Shown here in pieces: positions 1 to 9,400 of a stretch of 26,074 nucleotides of DNA (positions are counted from its first letter, which is position 1; each line of letters opens with the position of its first letter). A program made the translations under genes and the position numbers. Where the stretch lies: contig JAKMDG010000009.1 of NCBI GenBank assembly GCA_022428035.1, forward strand, positions 1-26,074, in the 5' to 3' direction. The stretch is from Longimicrobiales bacterium. GTDB taxonomy: Bacteria; Gemmatimonadota; Gemmatimonadetes; Longimicrobiales; Gaopeijiaceae. A model generated the notes under the pieces. It made no database searches. It was not told the origin of the DNA and saw nothing but the letters and a program-made list of their open reading frames with translations.

Positions 1-1212
1 GTATCGTCGGTTCTACCCGGCTTCTCCCGAAACCCGTACGACACTCGTCGTGTGACGGCGGGCTCCAGTGGCGGCACGGCGGCGGCAATCGCGGCGAACC
101 TCGGCACGGTGGGCCTGGGCACGGACACGGGCTCCTCGATCCGGGGGCCCTCGTCCCATCAGGCCCTGGTCGGCTTTCGGCCTACTATGGGACTCTCCAG
201 CCGGGACGGTATCGCTCCCCTGAACGGCGGGCGCGACGTCGGCGGGCCAATGGCGCGCTCCGTGGAGGACGCAGTCCGGGTGCTCGAGGTCATCGTCGGC
301 TACGATGAGGCCGATACCGTGACCGCCCGGGGCAATGACATGCGGCCTGACGGATACCTGCAGTTTCTTCGTGCGGACGGGCTGCAGGGAAAGCGCATCG
401 GGGTTCTTCGGCGATTCTTCGAAGTCGCCGACGCGGAGCAGACAGGGCCGGAGCCCACACCGGTGGAGCAGGACGAAGGCGAGAATCAGGGCGACACCGA
501 GGACCAGGCATCAGCTCAGGCCGCCAGCTCTACCCAGGAGCAGCAGCAGGAGCGTGAGCCGACCAGGGTGCATCCGGAAGTCCTCGCCCTTCTCGAAGAG
601 GCATTGCTCGATATGCAGACCGCAGGTGCGACGATCGTCGACAGTATCGACATCCCGCAGCTGGACTCACTCCGAGGTGCCTTCCCCAGCGTGCCACGCT
701 TCCGGTACGACTTCGACGCCTACCTGGCGACGCGCCCCGAAGCGCCGAGATCGACCATGGAAGAGATCCTGGAGTCTGGAGACTTCCACCCCTGGCTTCG
801 GTCATCACTGCAAAGCGCGGTCGACGAGGAGTGGAAGGGAGCGCCCTGGGAGCACGAAGACTGGGACGAGTGGGTGGAGGTGACGCTCGACCTGGGGGCA
901 GCAGTCACCGCGGCGATGGACTCCGCAGGAGTCGACGTGCTGGTGTACCCGACCTACAACTATCCGGCGCGGCTCATCGGGGACCTGAACACCACATACG
1001 GGGCGAACAGCGGCACGCTCTCACCGCCTGCGGGCTTCCCTGCGTTCAACGTGCCCATGGGTGTCGTATCGGGCGGACTGCCCTCGGGTCTGCAGATCTT
1101 CGGACGAGCGTTCGCCGAGGGGACGATGATCGAGATCGCGTACGCCTACGAACAGGCGACGCTGCACCGCAGACCCCCCGACAGCACGCCGCCCATCGCT
1201 CGGGCGCGGTAA
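1..1212 (+). CDS. Amidase-signature family hydrolase, 5'-truncated
   Basis: The reading frame is open from base 1, so the N-terminus, including the catalytic Lys expected upstream, lies outside the window. The amidase signature is clear. A Gly/Ser loop AGSSGGTAAA carries the cis-Ser at 64-66, and GTDTGSSIRGP carries the nucleophile Ser at 136-138, followed by ALVGFRPTMGL and a GPMARSVEDA segment. The family uses a Ser-cisSer-Lys triad to hydrolyse amides. Substrate cannot be told from sequence; a secreted or general amidase is more likely than GatA, because no gatB or gatC is near. Two family Gly positions are altered (GGSSGG to AGSSGG and GGS to GSS). An acidic, Gln-rich low-complexity insert lies at about 436-567. 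The C-terminal half keeps a family-like PAGFPAFNVPMG...GLPSGLQIFGRAFAEG segment. It converges with the reductase-like gene with a 13-nt gap. Confidence 0.9.
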   Translation, partial: VSSVLPGFSRNPYDTRRVTAGSSGGTAAAIAANLGTVGLGTDTGSSIRGPSSHQALVGFRPTMGLSSRDGIAPLNGGRDVGGPMARSVEDAVRVLEVIVGYDEADTVTARGNDMRPDGYLQFLRADGLQGKRIGVLRRFFEVADAEQTGPEPTPVEQDEGENQGDTEDQASAQAASSTQEQQQEREPTRVHPEVLALLEEALLDMQTAGATIVDSIDIPQLDSLRGAFPSVPRFRYDFDAYLATRPEAPRSTMEEILESGDFHPWLRSSLQSAVDEEWKGAPWEHEDWDEWVEVTLDLGAAVTAAMDSAGVDVLVYPTYNYPARLIGDLNTTYGANSGTLSPPAGFPAFNVPMGVVSGGLPSGLQIFGRAFAEGTMIEIAYAYEQATLHRRPPDSTPPIARAR

Positions 1213-1225
1213 CCGCAGCGACCGG

Positions 1226-2146
1226 CTACTCGCTGCCCCGCTCGTGTGCTGCCTCCGCGAGCTGAACGATCAGCGTCCCTGCGTCGTGCAGCGGCGTCGG
1301 GACGCCATGCGTACGGCCGAGCCGGGAGATCTGCTCGCCTAGGTCGCACATCTCTGTGCGACGTCCCTGGTTCAGGTCGTGGATGACGCTGGGAAAAAAG
1401 TCGTCGGGAAAGCGATCGAGCGTCGCGTCGATCTTTGCGTCTGTTTCTGGTGGAATCACCACGCCACTCGCGCGGCCGACATCCAGTACCTCCGCGATCG
1501 CCAGCCTCTGTAGATCCACTCCGAAGGGATGGCCGCGGACCGATCCCATGTTTCGTTCGCCAAGCGCGCATAGCACGGAAAGCGAGCAGACGACCGCCAT
1601 CTTCTCCCACAGCTCGACCTGGATATCGTCGACCATCTCGATCGCCACGAGCGTGCCGTCGAACGCCTGCCGGACTCGGCCGACCGGACCCGCTGTGGCA
1701 TCGAGTACGATGCGCTGGTGAGAGGCCTTCCGCTCGACCACGCCGGGCTCGACCCGAAACGAGGTCATATAAGCGACGCCATCGGCCAGGGTATCCCTGG
1801 GGATGCCGTACGCCTCTATGCGATCGGCGGCAGTGACCCCATTGAGGAGAGAGACGATATGTGCGCCTCGTGCCGCCAGATGGGACAGCTGATCGGCGAC
1901 CTGATCGAGTGAGAAGGTTTTCGTAACCAGGAGTGCCAGATCAGCGCCCTCGACCTCGCGGGCTGATCCCACACAACGGACCTCCACCTGGAAATCACCG
2001 GCATGGCTACGTACCTGGAGCCCGTTCGCCTCGATCGCAGTTCGATGCGCGCCCCGCACGACAAGGGTGACGTCATGCCCGGCCTGCGCCATCACCGCGC
2101 CCACATAGCTCCCCAGCCCTCCGGCCCCCACGACGACGACCCTCAC
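1226..2146 (-). CDS. Ketopantoate reductase-like (PanE/ApbA family) 2-oxoacid reductase
   Basis: A 306-aa protein of typical family length. The N-terminus has the Rossmann motif VVGAGGLGSYVG (residues 6-17) for NADP(H). LLVTK (K76) and LLNGV (N102) match conserved family sites. The C-terminal helical domain has K182 (catalytic Lys equivalent), S253 and E265 (in GRRTEM), all in family register. The two Asn residues expected four and eight positions after the catalytic Lys are V186 and S190, so reduction of ketopantoate itself is uncertain. The start is a GTG that overlaps the ilvD stop (GTGA), implying translational coupling. The ilvD product 2-ketoisovalerate is the precursor of ketopantoate, so the pairing makes metabolic sense. 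A related 2-oxoacid or 2-hydroxyacid role is the alternative. Confidence 0.85.
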   Translation of the reverse strand: MRVVVVGAGGLGSYVGAVMAQAGHDVTLVVRGAHRTAIEANGLQVRSHAGDFQVEVRCVGSAREVEGADLALLVTKTFSLDQVADQLSHLAARGAHIVSLLNGVTAADRIEAYGIPRDTLADGVAYMTSFRVEPGVVERKASHQRIVLDATAGPVGRVRQAFDGTLVAIEMVDDIQVELWEKMAVVCSLSVLCALGERNMGSVRGHPFGVDLQRLAIAEVLDVGRASGVVIPPETDAKIDATLDRFPDDFFPSVIHDLNQGRRTEMCDLGEQISRLGRTHGVPTPLHDAGTLIVQLAEAAHERGSE

Positions 2147-3831
2147 GCGTCGGTCACGCAGCCCAGGGACGCCGAAGACACGGATCGGATGTAGCGCAGC
2201 AGAACGCCTCGTTCGGCAGCCAGCGGCGGCTCCACCCAGGCCAAGAGACGACGCTCGGCCTCTTCAGGGTCGACTCCCCAGCTGATCTGATTCGACTCGG
2301 CGTCGATCATGATCTGGTCGCCATCTTCAATCAGTGCAATCGGTCCGCCGTTCTGGGCCTCCGGGGTCACGTGTCCGATCACGAAGCCATGGCTGCCCCC
2401 GGAGAATCTGCCGTCGGTCACCAGAGCGACCTCTGAGCCGAGCCCGGCCCCCACGATCGCAGAGGTAATCGTGAGCATCTCGGGCATGCCGGGCCCGCCC
2501 CTGGGACCTTCGTACCGGATCACGATCACGTCGCCACCGCGGACCTCGTTTCGCTCGAGCGCCCACAGCGCCGCCTCCTCCCGGTCGAAGACGCGAGCAG
2601 GGCCGGAAAAGGTCAATCCCTCTTTGCCCGTGATCTTCGCTACCGCACCGTCGGGAGCGAGCGAACCCCTGAGTATCCGCAGGTGCCCGGTAGGCTTGAT
2701 CGGATCGCTGATCGGCCGCACCACGTCCTGTTCCGCTCCCAGCGGCTCCACGCCGGCAAGGTTCTCAGCGACCGTTCTGCCCGTAACTGTGAGGCAGGAT
2801 CCGTCGATCAAGGCGGCGTCGAGCAGCATCCGCATGACCGCCGGCACACCCCCGACCCTGTCGAGGTCCTCCATGACATAGCGGCCGCTCGGCTTCAGGT
2901 CAGCGAGGTACGGCGTGCGGTCACTGACCGCCTGGAAGTCATCGAGCGTGAGCCGCACATCCGCTGCGTGTGCGATCGCCAGGAGATGCAGGACCGCGTT
3001 CGTGGAGCCGCCGAGGATCGTGACCAGCACCATGGCGTTCTCGAACGCAGCGCGCGTCATGATGTCCCGTGGAGTGACGCGCTTGTCCAGCAGGTGGAGC
3101 AGTGCCGCCCCTGCGCGCTGGCACTCGTCGCTCTTCCGCTTCGTAGCCGCAGGCGTGGACGAACTGTAGGGGAGCGTCATTCCGAGTGCCTCAGCTGCAC
3201 TCGCCATCGTGTTGGCCGTGTACATACCGCCGCACGCTCCCGGTCCCGGGCAGGCGTGCTGGATCACGGCGTCGAAACGCTCCTCGTCGATGGATCCGGC
3301 CATGAGCTGACCGTACGCCTCGAATGCACTGACGATGTCGAGCGGCTTACCGTCGAGGTGGCCCGGTGCGATCGTGCCGCCGTACACCATGAGTCCCGGG
3401 CGATTCAAGCGGGCCATCGCCATGAGCGAACCGGGCATGTTCTTGTCGCAGCCTGGGATCGTGATGACTCCGTCGTACCACTGCGCGCTCACGACCGTCT
3501 CGATCGAATCCGCGATCAGGTCCCGCGACGGCAGAGAGAAGCTCATGCCGTCCGTGCCCATCGAAATCCCGTCACTCACCCCGATGGTATTGAAGCGCAT
3601 CGGGACGATCCCGGCTTCCCGAACGCCCTCTGCGATCTCGGCTGCCAGGTCGAGCAGGTGCATGTTGCACGGATTGCCCTCCCACCACATCGAGGCGATC
3701 CCCGCCTGAGGCTTTTCGAGGTCATCCGCAGACAGGCCCGTCGCGTGCAGCATGGCTCGGGCGCTCGCCTGAGCGGGCTCCTGGGTAATACGTGCGCTGT
3801 AGCGGTTGAGCGTGGGGAGCTTCTTCGTCAC
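2143..3831 (-). CDS. ilvD: Dihydroxy-acid dehydratase
   Basis: A 562-aa protein of normal DHAD length. It dehydrates 2,3-dihydroxy-isovalerate and 2,3-dihydroxy-3-methylvalerate to the 2-keto acids, the penultimate step of valine and isoleucine synthesis, in the cytoplasm. Fe-S ligand cysteines are C55 (GNPCNMHL), C128 (IPGCDKNMPG) and C200 (GPGACGGMYTANTM). The three-Cys arrangement suggests the [2Fe-2S] type. D129/K130 after C128 match the metal-binding Asp and carbamylated Lys known in this superfamily, and S477 in TDGRFSGGSHG is the expected base. The IGHVTPEA motif follows. Other IlvD/Edd dehydratases (sugar-acid dehydratases) are possible, but the sequence reads as canonical IlvD. The GTG start overlaps the stop of the secreted-protein gene (GTGA), and the ilvD stop overlaps the reductase start. 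No ilvB, ilvC or ilvE is adjacent. Confidence 0.97.
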   Translation of the reverse strand: MTKKLPTLNRYSARITQEPAQASARAMLHATGLSADDLEKPQAGIASMWWEGNPCNMHLLDLAAEIAEGVREAGIVPMRFNTIGVSDGISMGTDGMSFSLPSRDLIADSIETVVSAQWYDGVITIPGCDKNMPGSLMAMARLNRPGLMVYGGTIAPGHLDGKPLDIVSAFEAYGQLMAGSIDEERFDAVIQHACPGPGACGGMYTANTMASAAEALGMTLPYSSSTPAATKRKSDECQRAGAALLHLLDKRVTPRDIMTRAAFENAMVLVTILGGSTNAVLHLLAIAHAADVRLTLDDFQAVSDRTPYLADLKPSGRYVMEDLDRVGGVPAVMRMLLDAALIDGSCLTVTGRTVAENLAGVEPLGAEQDVVRPISDPIKPTGHLRILRGSLAPDGAVAKITGKEGLTFSGPARVFDREEAALWALERNEVRGGDVIVIRYEGPRGGPGMPEMLTITSAIVGAGLGSEVALVTDGRFSGGSHGFVIGHVTPEAQNGGPIALIEDGDQIMIDAESNQISWGVDPEEAERRLLAWVEPPLAAERGVLLRYIRSVSSASLGCVTDA

Positions 3832-4433
3832 GACGCCGGCGGGCGGGCTTCGATGACCTCGAGCGTTGTGCCCTGCTGGCAGCTGCTCATCTCCACCATC
3901 CGTGCCGTCACGACGATCGGATCACCGGCAGACAGCCCCTCCGTATTCCCGACCAGTGTGTAGAGAAATTCGTCGCCGTCTCGCATCGCGAGGCACTCGA
4001 CGCCCTCGTCGGTGATCCGCCCCGTTCGATCCAGCGTCCCGTCGGGGCGCGTAACATGGAACGGATCCGAGAGCCCGATCGGTGCGAAGATTGCGTCGAA
4101 TGCGACAATCATCAGCGCACGGTCGTAGGGTGCGGTTTCGGGGATGTTGATGGTACCGGAGACCTCACCCCACATGCCCTGCTCTCCTTCAGCGAGGGCC
4201 TCGAAGCCGGTCCGGGTCGCGCCCACACCAACGTGGACCCTCGCCTGCAGCGGCAGATTCTCCGTGTACACGGTGACCACGGTGCCACGGGGCCCGTGCA
4301 GCGGTTCGATCTGCTGAATCATGCGAAGAGAGTCGGGTGCGACGCGGCGCTGCGCCTCGGCCGGCATGGCCAAGGCGAGAACACTCAACAACAAGAGGGC
4401 CGCGCACGAGAGCGGCCGGGCAATCTGGATCAT
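3828..4433 (-). CDS. Secreted protein with IPT-like and DUF5818-like segments, head of the ilvD operon
   Basis: I read this as a 201-aa exported protein of unknown function. The ATG at 4433 is chosen over upstream in-frame starts because GGAGGT (4446-4441) sits 7 nt ahead of it, and because it directly begins a signal peptide, with a hydrophobic core at residues 10-23 and cleavage after PAEA|Q. Residues 44-75 (LHGPRGTVVTVYTENLP) resemble an IPT/TIG-like beta-sandwich start. Residues 140-193 contain TDEGVEC, an FLYTLVG strand, AGDPIVVTA and SSCQQGTT. That pattern recalls small exported DUF5818-type domains; I recall the pattern better than the family name. C147 and C185 could form a disulfide. 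Its stop overlaps the ilvD start, which is odd because the partner enzymes are cytoplasmic. Confidence 0.75.
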   Translation of the reverse strand: MIQIARPLSCAALLLLSVLALAMPAEAQRRVAPDSLRMIQQIEPLHGPRGTVVTVYTENLPLQARVHVGVGATRTGFEALAEGEQGMWGEVSGTINIPETAPYDRALMIVAFDAIFAPIGLSDPFHVTRPDGTLDRTGRITDEGVECLAMRDGDEFLYTLVGNTEGLSAGDPIVVTARMVEMSSCQQGTTLEVIEARPPAS

Positions 4434-4690
4434 CGGGCGTACCTCCATGGGCCGAACCTCGGGGTTGGAGAGCCCGCCCGCCAGATGGCCGAGCGCAGAC
4501 CTGCCCTGATCCCTCACGCCGAACGGTGAGCATATGCGCCCCGTGGACCCGTGGAGACGATGCGAAGTCGTCCTCGTCGAGCAGTCGAGACGGCTGTACA
4601 ATACCCCCGATCATACAGAGCCTGGGGCGGCCTTACCCCGTTCCAGAGGTGATCCTCTGCGCACCTCACACGCCACCTAACCGCACCCCC
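4434..4690. promoter_or_regulatory. Divergent intergenic region, secreted protein/ilvD operon versus aminotransferase
   Basis: These 257 bases separate two divergent start codons and must hold both promoters. I see minus-10-like hexamers TACAAT on the plus strand near 4597-4602 and TATGAT on the minus strand at 4615-4610. Neither has a convincing minus-35 partner, so exact promoters are not called. Open frames continue through the region on both strands, which is a high-GC artefact. Confidence 0.35.
4441..4446 (-). promoter_or_regulatory. Ribosome binding site deciding the start at 4433
   Basis: The minus strand reads GGAGGT, a near-complete anti-16S match, 7 nt before the ATG at 4433. It favours this start over the in-frame ATG at 4448, which lies only 2 nt ahead of this site and would overlap it. 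Confidence 0.7.
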
Positions 4691-5947
4691 ATGGCCGCTC
4701 CAGCCGTTGCCCGCCGCCTTCGTGAAGGTCAGCTCAAGAAGTCGCCCATCCGCGAAATCATGAAGCTTGCCGACCGCCGCAACATCGTCGCCATGGGGCT
4801 GGATCCGGACGACGTGATCTCTTTCGCAGGCGGCTGGGTGAACCACGAAGCACCCGAAGCGCTTCGACGAGAATATGCCGTCGTCGCCGATGACCCGACC
4901 CTTTTCCACGAGCTAGGCGCCTACTCCCCCACGCGCGGCCTCCCGCGACTCAGGGACGCCCTGCTTGCCGTCGACGCAGCGCTCTACGGCACCCCAGGAC
5001 TTGCCGACGAACACCTGCTCGTTGGTGGCAGCTCCACCCAGCTCACGCACACACTCTTCACGGCGCTACTCGACCCAGGCGATCGAGTCGTCCTCTTCGA
5101 TCCGTCCTACGCCAACTACGGCCCCCAGCTGAACCTCGGGCCCGAGGGGACGGAGATCTTGTGGCTTCCCGTGTTCGACGCCGATACCTGGGCGTTCATG
5201 CCCGACGCGGCCGCCGTTGTGGAGGCCTTCGAAGCGCTTGTGACCACACATCAGCCCCGGCTCATGCTCTTCTCCTCGCCGGACAATCCGACCAGTCAGC
5301 TCATCCGGGACGACGTCTTCGACGATCTACTCGCGATCGCAGAGCGGGCGGGATGCTTCGTCGTCGTCGACTTCGCGTATCGGGCGCAGTGCTTTGCCGA
5401 CACGCTCCCGAAGCACTTCTCAGCGAGCCCCGCGACGCACCCGAACCTGATCCGGCTTCACTCCAACTCGAAGTGGTGTCGCGGGCTCGGCCGCCGACTG
5501 GGATGGGTCGAGGCTGCACCCCACGTGATCGACGCACTCGAGGTCGTCCAGCAGAGTACGGCACTCTGTCCGGACAGCGTTCATCAGCACGCGCTCGCTG
5601 CGTACCTGGAGCGGGCCCTGCCCGACGGGTCACTCGAGGCGTACATGGACGAGACGAACAGGCTCTACGCCCAGGCCGGCCGCCATACCGTCGAGTGCAT
5701 TGACCGGTATCTCGGGATGCCACGACTCGACCCGGAGGGAGGCCTCTACACGGTCATGGACGTGGGGCGTGACGGGGACGACTTCGTTCGTGACGTCCTG
5801 CCGAAGACCGGCGTGATCTTCGTGCCAGGCAGTGGCTTTGGCACGTCCCTCACGAACGGAGTCCGCATCTCGTACGGACCCCTCGTGAACGACCTCGATC
5901 GAATCGAGGAAGGATTCCGGCGCGTGGGAGAGGTCGTGCCGCGCTAG
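4691..5947 (+). CDS. PLP-dependent class I/II aminotransferase (fold type I)
   Basis: A 418-aa protein, the normal length for the family. The N-terminus SPIREIMKLADRR...DVISFAGGWVN resembles the LysN/MocR-like aminotransferase subgroup. The PLP site is visible: N199 in SPDNPTSQ, D227 and Y230 in VVVDFAYR, Schiff-base K261 in LHSNSKWCRGLGRRLGW, and the substrate-carboxylate Arg R392 in NGVRISYG. It should move an amino group between an amino acid and a 2-oxoacid in the cytoplasm. The specific substrate cannot be read, although the divergent ilvD operon suggests amino-acid metabolism. The ATG at 4691 is chosen because homology-like sequence starts there; the frame stays open upstream only antisense to the neighbour. 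No good Shine-Dalgarno precedes it. The TAG stop shares the palindrome CTAG with the stop of the convergent gene. Confidence 0.9.
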   Translation: MAAPAVARRLREGQLKKSPIREIMKLADRRNIVAMGLDPDDVISFAGGWVNHEAPEALRREYAVVADDPTLFHELGAYSPTRGLPRLRDALLAVDAALYGTPGLADEHLLVGGSSTQLTHTLFTALLDPGDRVVLFDPSYANYGPQLNLGPEGTEILWLPVFDADTWAFMPDAAAVVEAFEALVTTHQPRLMLFSSPDNPTSQLIRDDVFDDLLAIAERAGCFVVVDFAYRAQCFADTLPKHFSASPATHPNLIRLHSNSKWCRGLGRRLGWVEAAPHVIDALEVVQQSTALCPDSVHQHALAAYLERALPDGSLEAYMDETNRLYAQAGRHTVECIDRYLGMPRLDPEGGLYTVMDVGRDGDDFVRDVLPKTGVIFVPGSGFGTSLTNGVRISYGPLVNDLDRIEEGFRRVGEVVPR

Positions 5948-6417
5948 TTCGCCGTCCGGTCGAACATCCAACCCATCACCCACCACCGATTTCCGTCCCA
6001 GAACAGCGTGATGCTATTCGTGCCGGTGTCGAACGGCTCACCTTCCGGTGTCCGCGCCGACGCGTACGAACTCCAAACGTGCACCATGTTGCCGGACCGC
6101 GAGACGACGCGATCCGTCTCCCACTCGTAGAAGGGCTCAACCCTGGGTCCGTCGTCCCCATGATAATCGTCCAGGGACATGACGTTCACGCCTGGGCGCC
6201 CGCTCTGGTCTGTCCCCGCGATCGCCACCCACGCGTCCGGATGATGCAGTGATCGATCGCGGTCCACATCGGCCGCCTCACCTGCCGGCCCCGAGATCAC
6301 GTCGTAGTAGGCCTCGATGATGGCCTCGACGGAGGACACGTCCTCCGGGCGCGCATCCTGTGCGACGACGGGAGTCGCGCCGAATGCCATCACACCAAAC
6401 AGTATTGCGATCCTCAC
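5944..6417 (-). CDS. Secreted NTF2/SnoaL-like (DUF4440-type) protein
   Basis: A 157-aa protein starting at GTG 6417, which overlaps the stop of the upstream propeller gene (GTGA). Residues 1-20 form a short signal peptide ending in VVAQ. The mature part has SSVEAIIEAYYDVIS near the N-terminus and ITLFWDGNRWWVMGWMF at the C-terminus, the helix-then-curved-sheet pattern of NTF2-like proteins, in which the final W-rich strands close the cone. Members may be small-molecule binders or unknown accessory proteins; no catalytic function can be read. Coupling to the giant BNR protein implies co-expression at a fixed ratio and possibly joint export. Confidence 0.7.
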   Translation of the reverse strand: MRIAILFGVMAFGATPVVAQDARPEDVSSVEAIIEAYYDVISGPAGEAADVDRDRSLHHPDAWVAIAGTDQSGRPGVNVMSLDDYHGDDGPRVEPFYEWETDRVVSRSGNMVHVWSSYASARTPEGEPFDTGTNSITLFWDGNRWWVMGWMFDRTAN

Positions 6418-9400
6418 GATACGGGCCTCCTCGGCCGTGGCGGCGCGATGATGATCGAGAACCCGGCCTCCTGCACGAGGCGGTTGAATGCATCGAGTCG
6501 CGGACCCATCAGCTCGTCGTTCGTCCTCTGATGCACCGTCCACCGAGCGCGCAGGTCAGTGAGCACATCGCGTGAGCCCATGCTCACGCCCGTTTCCGCA
6601 CCGTCGGCATTCCCGTGCAGGAACACGTACTGGAACTTGAGCCGGGTAGGGAAGTTGATGACGGTCTGACCGTCGACGGTCCGCCTCTGATACAGCGAGT
6701 CTGCCACCGTCTCGAGGGCGCCCGTCAGCAGTGCTCCCTCGTCGAGTACCTCGGCCGCATCAGGGTCGTCCGCCCCACGTTCGAGCAGCGTCTCGATCTG
6801 GGCCTTCACGTCGTTGTTACGGCTCACGGCCCGGTGGATCGCGGTCAGCTCCGATGCCACCTCGGCCACGAAGGCGTCCTGTGCGATGTAGTCCTGGAGC
6901 GTTGCGTCTACGCGCGGGTCCATGCGGACCTCGAGCAGGCGCTCCATCGTCCAATCGCCGATGCTGAGCTCGACGGTGTAGTCACCGGGCACGACGCGCC
7001 GCCCCTGGAGCGACCCGAACACGTATGCGCCCGGGATGTTCGGGATGTTCTCGTGACGCAGGTTCCAGACAATCCGGTTGTGGCCCGGCTCGAGCTGAAG
7101 TGGCTGCGCGCCGGGGCTGACGTCCTCGTCCGTCTGCGTCGAAAGCGTGCGAACCACATCACCGGCCGGCGTCCTGATCGTGATCGTGACGGCCTGGTCT
7201 TCAGACACCTCGCCAAGCAGGACGTCCATCACCGCGCCACTTGGGCCGTTTTGCCCTTCCCCACCCCCACCAAACCCGCCGCCCCCTGCGAGCCGGTAGG
7301 TGCCGCGCGGCTCGTAGAGGTAGTGGTCACCGCCTTCGAAGTCCTGCCGACTCATCGCCTGCTGCAGCGGCGAAAGGTCATCCAGAATCCAGAAACTGCG
7401 ACCCGACGTGGCCACGACCAGATCGTTGTCGCGAGCCTGCACGATCAGGTCGTTGATCGGCGTATTCGGGAGATTCAACTGCAGCGACTGCCACAGCCCA
7501 CCCGCGTTGAACGAGACGTACATGCCCAGTTCAGTTCCGGCGTAGAGCAGGCCGGGCGTCCTCGGGTCCTCTCTGACCACATGCACCCACGCCTCAGCCT
7601 CGAAGCCCTCGGAGATCTCCTCCCAGCTCTCGCCATAGTCGTAGGTGACGTACGCCATGGGCGTGAAGTCGTTGAACTTGTAGCGGTTGATCGCTGCGTA
7701 CGCGGTCGCTGGATCATGCGGGGACACGGCGATCTCGTTGACCATGACCTCGCCCCATCCAGCGGGCGTGACGTTCTGCCACGAGGAGCCGCCATCTCGT
7801 GTGATGTGGACGAGGCCATCGTCGCTGCCGGTCCAGATCACCCCCTCCTCATGCGGTGACTCCGTAAGCGCGTAGAGCGTCCCGTAGATCTCCCCACCTG
7901 CTCCCTCGTTGGTGATCGGGCCACCACCGTAGCCCTGCTTGTCGTCCTCGTCTCGCGTCAGATCGGGACTGATCTCGTCCCACGTCATCCCACGATCACG
8001 CGACCGAACGACATGGTTCGATGCGTGATAGATGACGTTGGGTGAGTGTTGCGAGACCACAATCGGCGCGGACCAGTTGTATCGGTACTTCATCTCGCGT
8101 CCCTGCAGGGCAGCCGGCATGACCGGATATGCCGCGACATCACGCTGCGAACTGGTCTGATGATCCCACTCGCCGATGATGCCCATGTAGCAACCGGCAT
8201 AAACGAAGCGCGGGTCGTCGCGATCGAAGGCCGGCCTAGCGCTCTCGCACCCGGCGATCGAGTACCAGTCCTTCCACGTCACCCCGCCCTGTCCACGACT
8301 GGCGATCGCGATCGCGCTGTTGTCCTGCTGACCGCCGTAGATGTGGTACGGGAAGCGGTTGTCGACATTGACGCGGTAGAACTGCGCGGTCGGCTGGTTC
8401 GAAATGCTGGACCACGACCCCCCGGCGTTGAACGACACGTGCGCCCCGCCGTCGTTCGCGTTGATCATGACCTCGTTGTCATCCGGATTGATCCAGAGGT
8501 CGTGCGTATCACCGTGCAGGACGCGCACGTTCGTGAACGTCCGCCCCCCGTCGATCGACTTCATCATCGGTGCGTTGAGGACGTAGACGGTCTCTTCATC
8601 GAGAGGGTCTGCGTAAACCTCGATGTAATACCAGGCACGCGCGCGGATCGTCCAGTCGTCGCTCATGAGCTGCCACGAGGCCCCTGCGTCGTCCGAACGG
8701 AACAGCCCACCGCCGGGATCAGCCTCCACCATGGCGAAGAGTCGATCCGGGTCTGCACGGGATACGTCGATGGACGTCTTCCCCATCAGTTCGGGCAGCC
8801 CGGTGTTGATCTCGGTCCAGCTGTCGCCGCCGTCCGTAGACTTCCAGAACCCGCTCCCCGGCCCGCCGCTGACGACCTGCCACGGAAGACGACGGTGATC
8901 CCAGAAGGAGGCATAGAGTATTCGCGGGTTCGTCATATCCATCGCGAGATCAGACGCGCCCGAGTCTTCGTCGACGGTGAGGATGAGCTCCCAGCTCTGG
9001 CCACCGTCCTCCGAGCGATAGATGCCGCGCTCGGGGTTCGCCCCGTACGGCGCACCCTGCGCCGCGACGTAGACCAGATCCGGATCATTCGGGTGCACCC
9101 GGATCCGTGAGATCGAACGCGTTCGATCCAGCCCGAGATGAGTCCAGGTCCGCCCCGCATCGGTCGACCGGTACACGCCGTCCCCGTGAGACGTCATGAC
9201 GCCACGAATCGCGTGCTCCCCCATGCCGACATACACGACATTCGGATCGGACTCGGCGACGGCGATCGCGCCCACGGACGAGGTCATGAGATGGCCGTCG
9301 GACACGTTGCGCCACGTCGTGCCCGCGTCGGTGGTCTTCCAGACACCGCCACCGACCGTGCCCATGTAGTACGTCAGTGGGTCCCCGACCACTCCGGTGG

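Noticed and set aside
2683..3963. 426-aa plus-strand reading frame antisense to ilvD
   Set aside because: Arg/His-rich composition with no motif, fully opposite a canonical ilvD; a high-GC shadow frame.
4434..4601. N-terminal extension of the secreted protein to 4601
   Set aside because: It would bury the signal peptide behind 56 residues; the GGAGGT before 4433 supports the shorter protein.
4337..4690. N-terminal extension of the aminotransferase
   Set aside because: The extra 118 residues run antisense to the divergent secreted protein and resemble no aminotransferase sequence.
6615..7859. 414-aa plus-strand reading frame antisense to propeller protein 1
   Set aside because: No ribosome binding site or recognisable domain, and it is opposite well-conserved Asp-box coding sequence.
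8046..9110. 354-aa plus-strand reading frame antisense to propeller protein 1
   Set aside because: Same shadow-frame composition; the opposite strand carries the repeat motifs.
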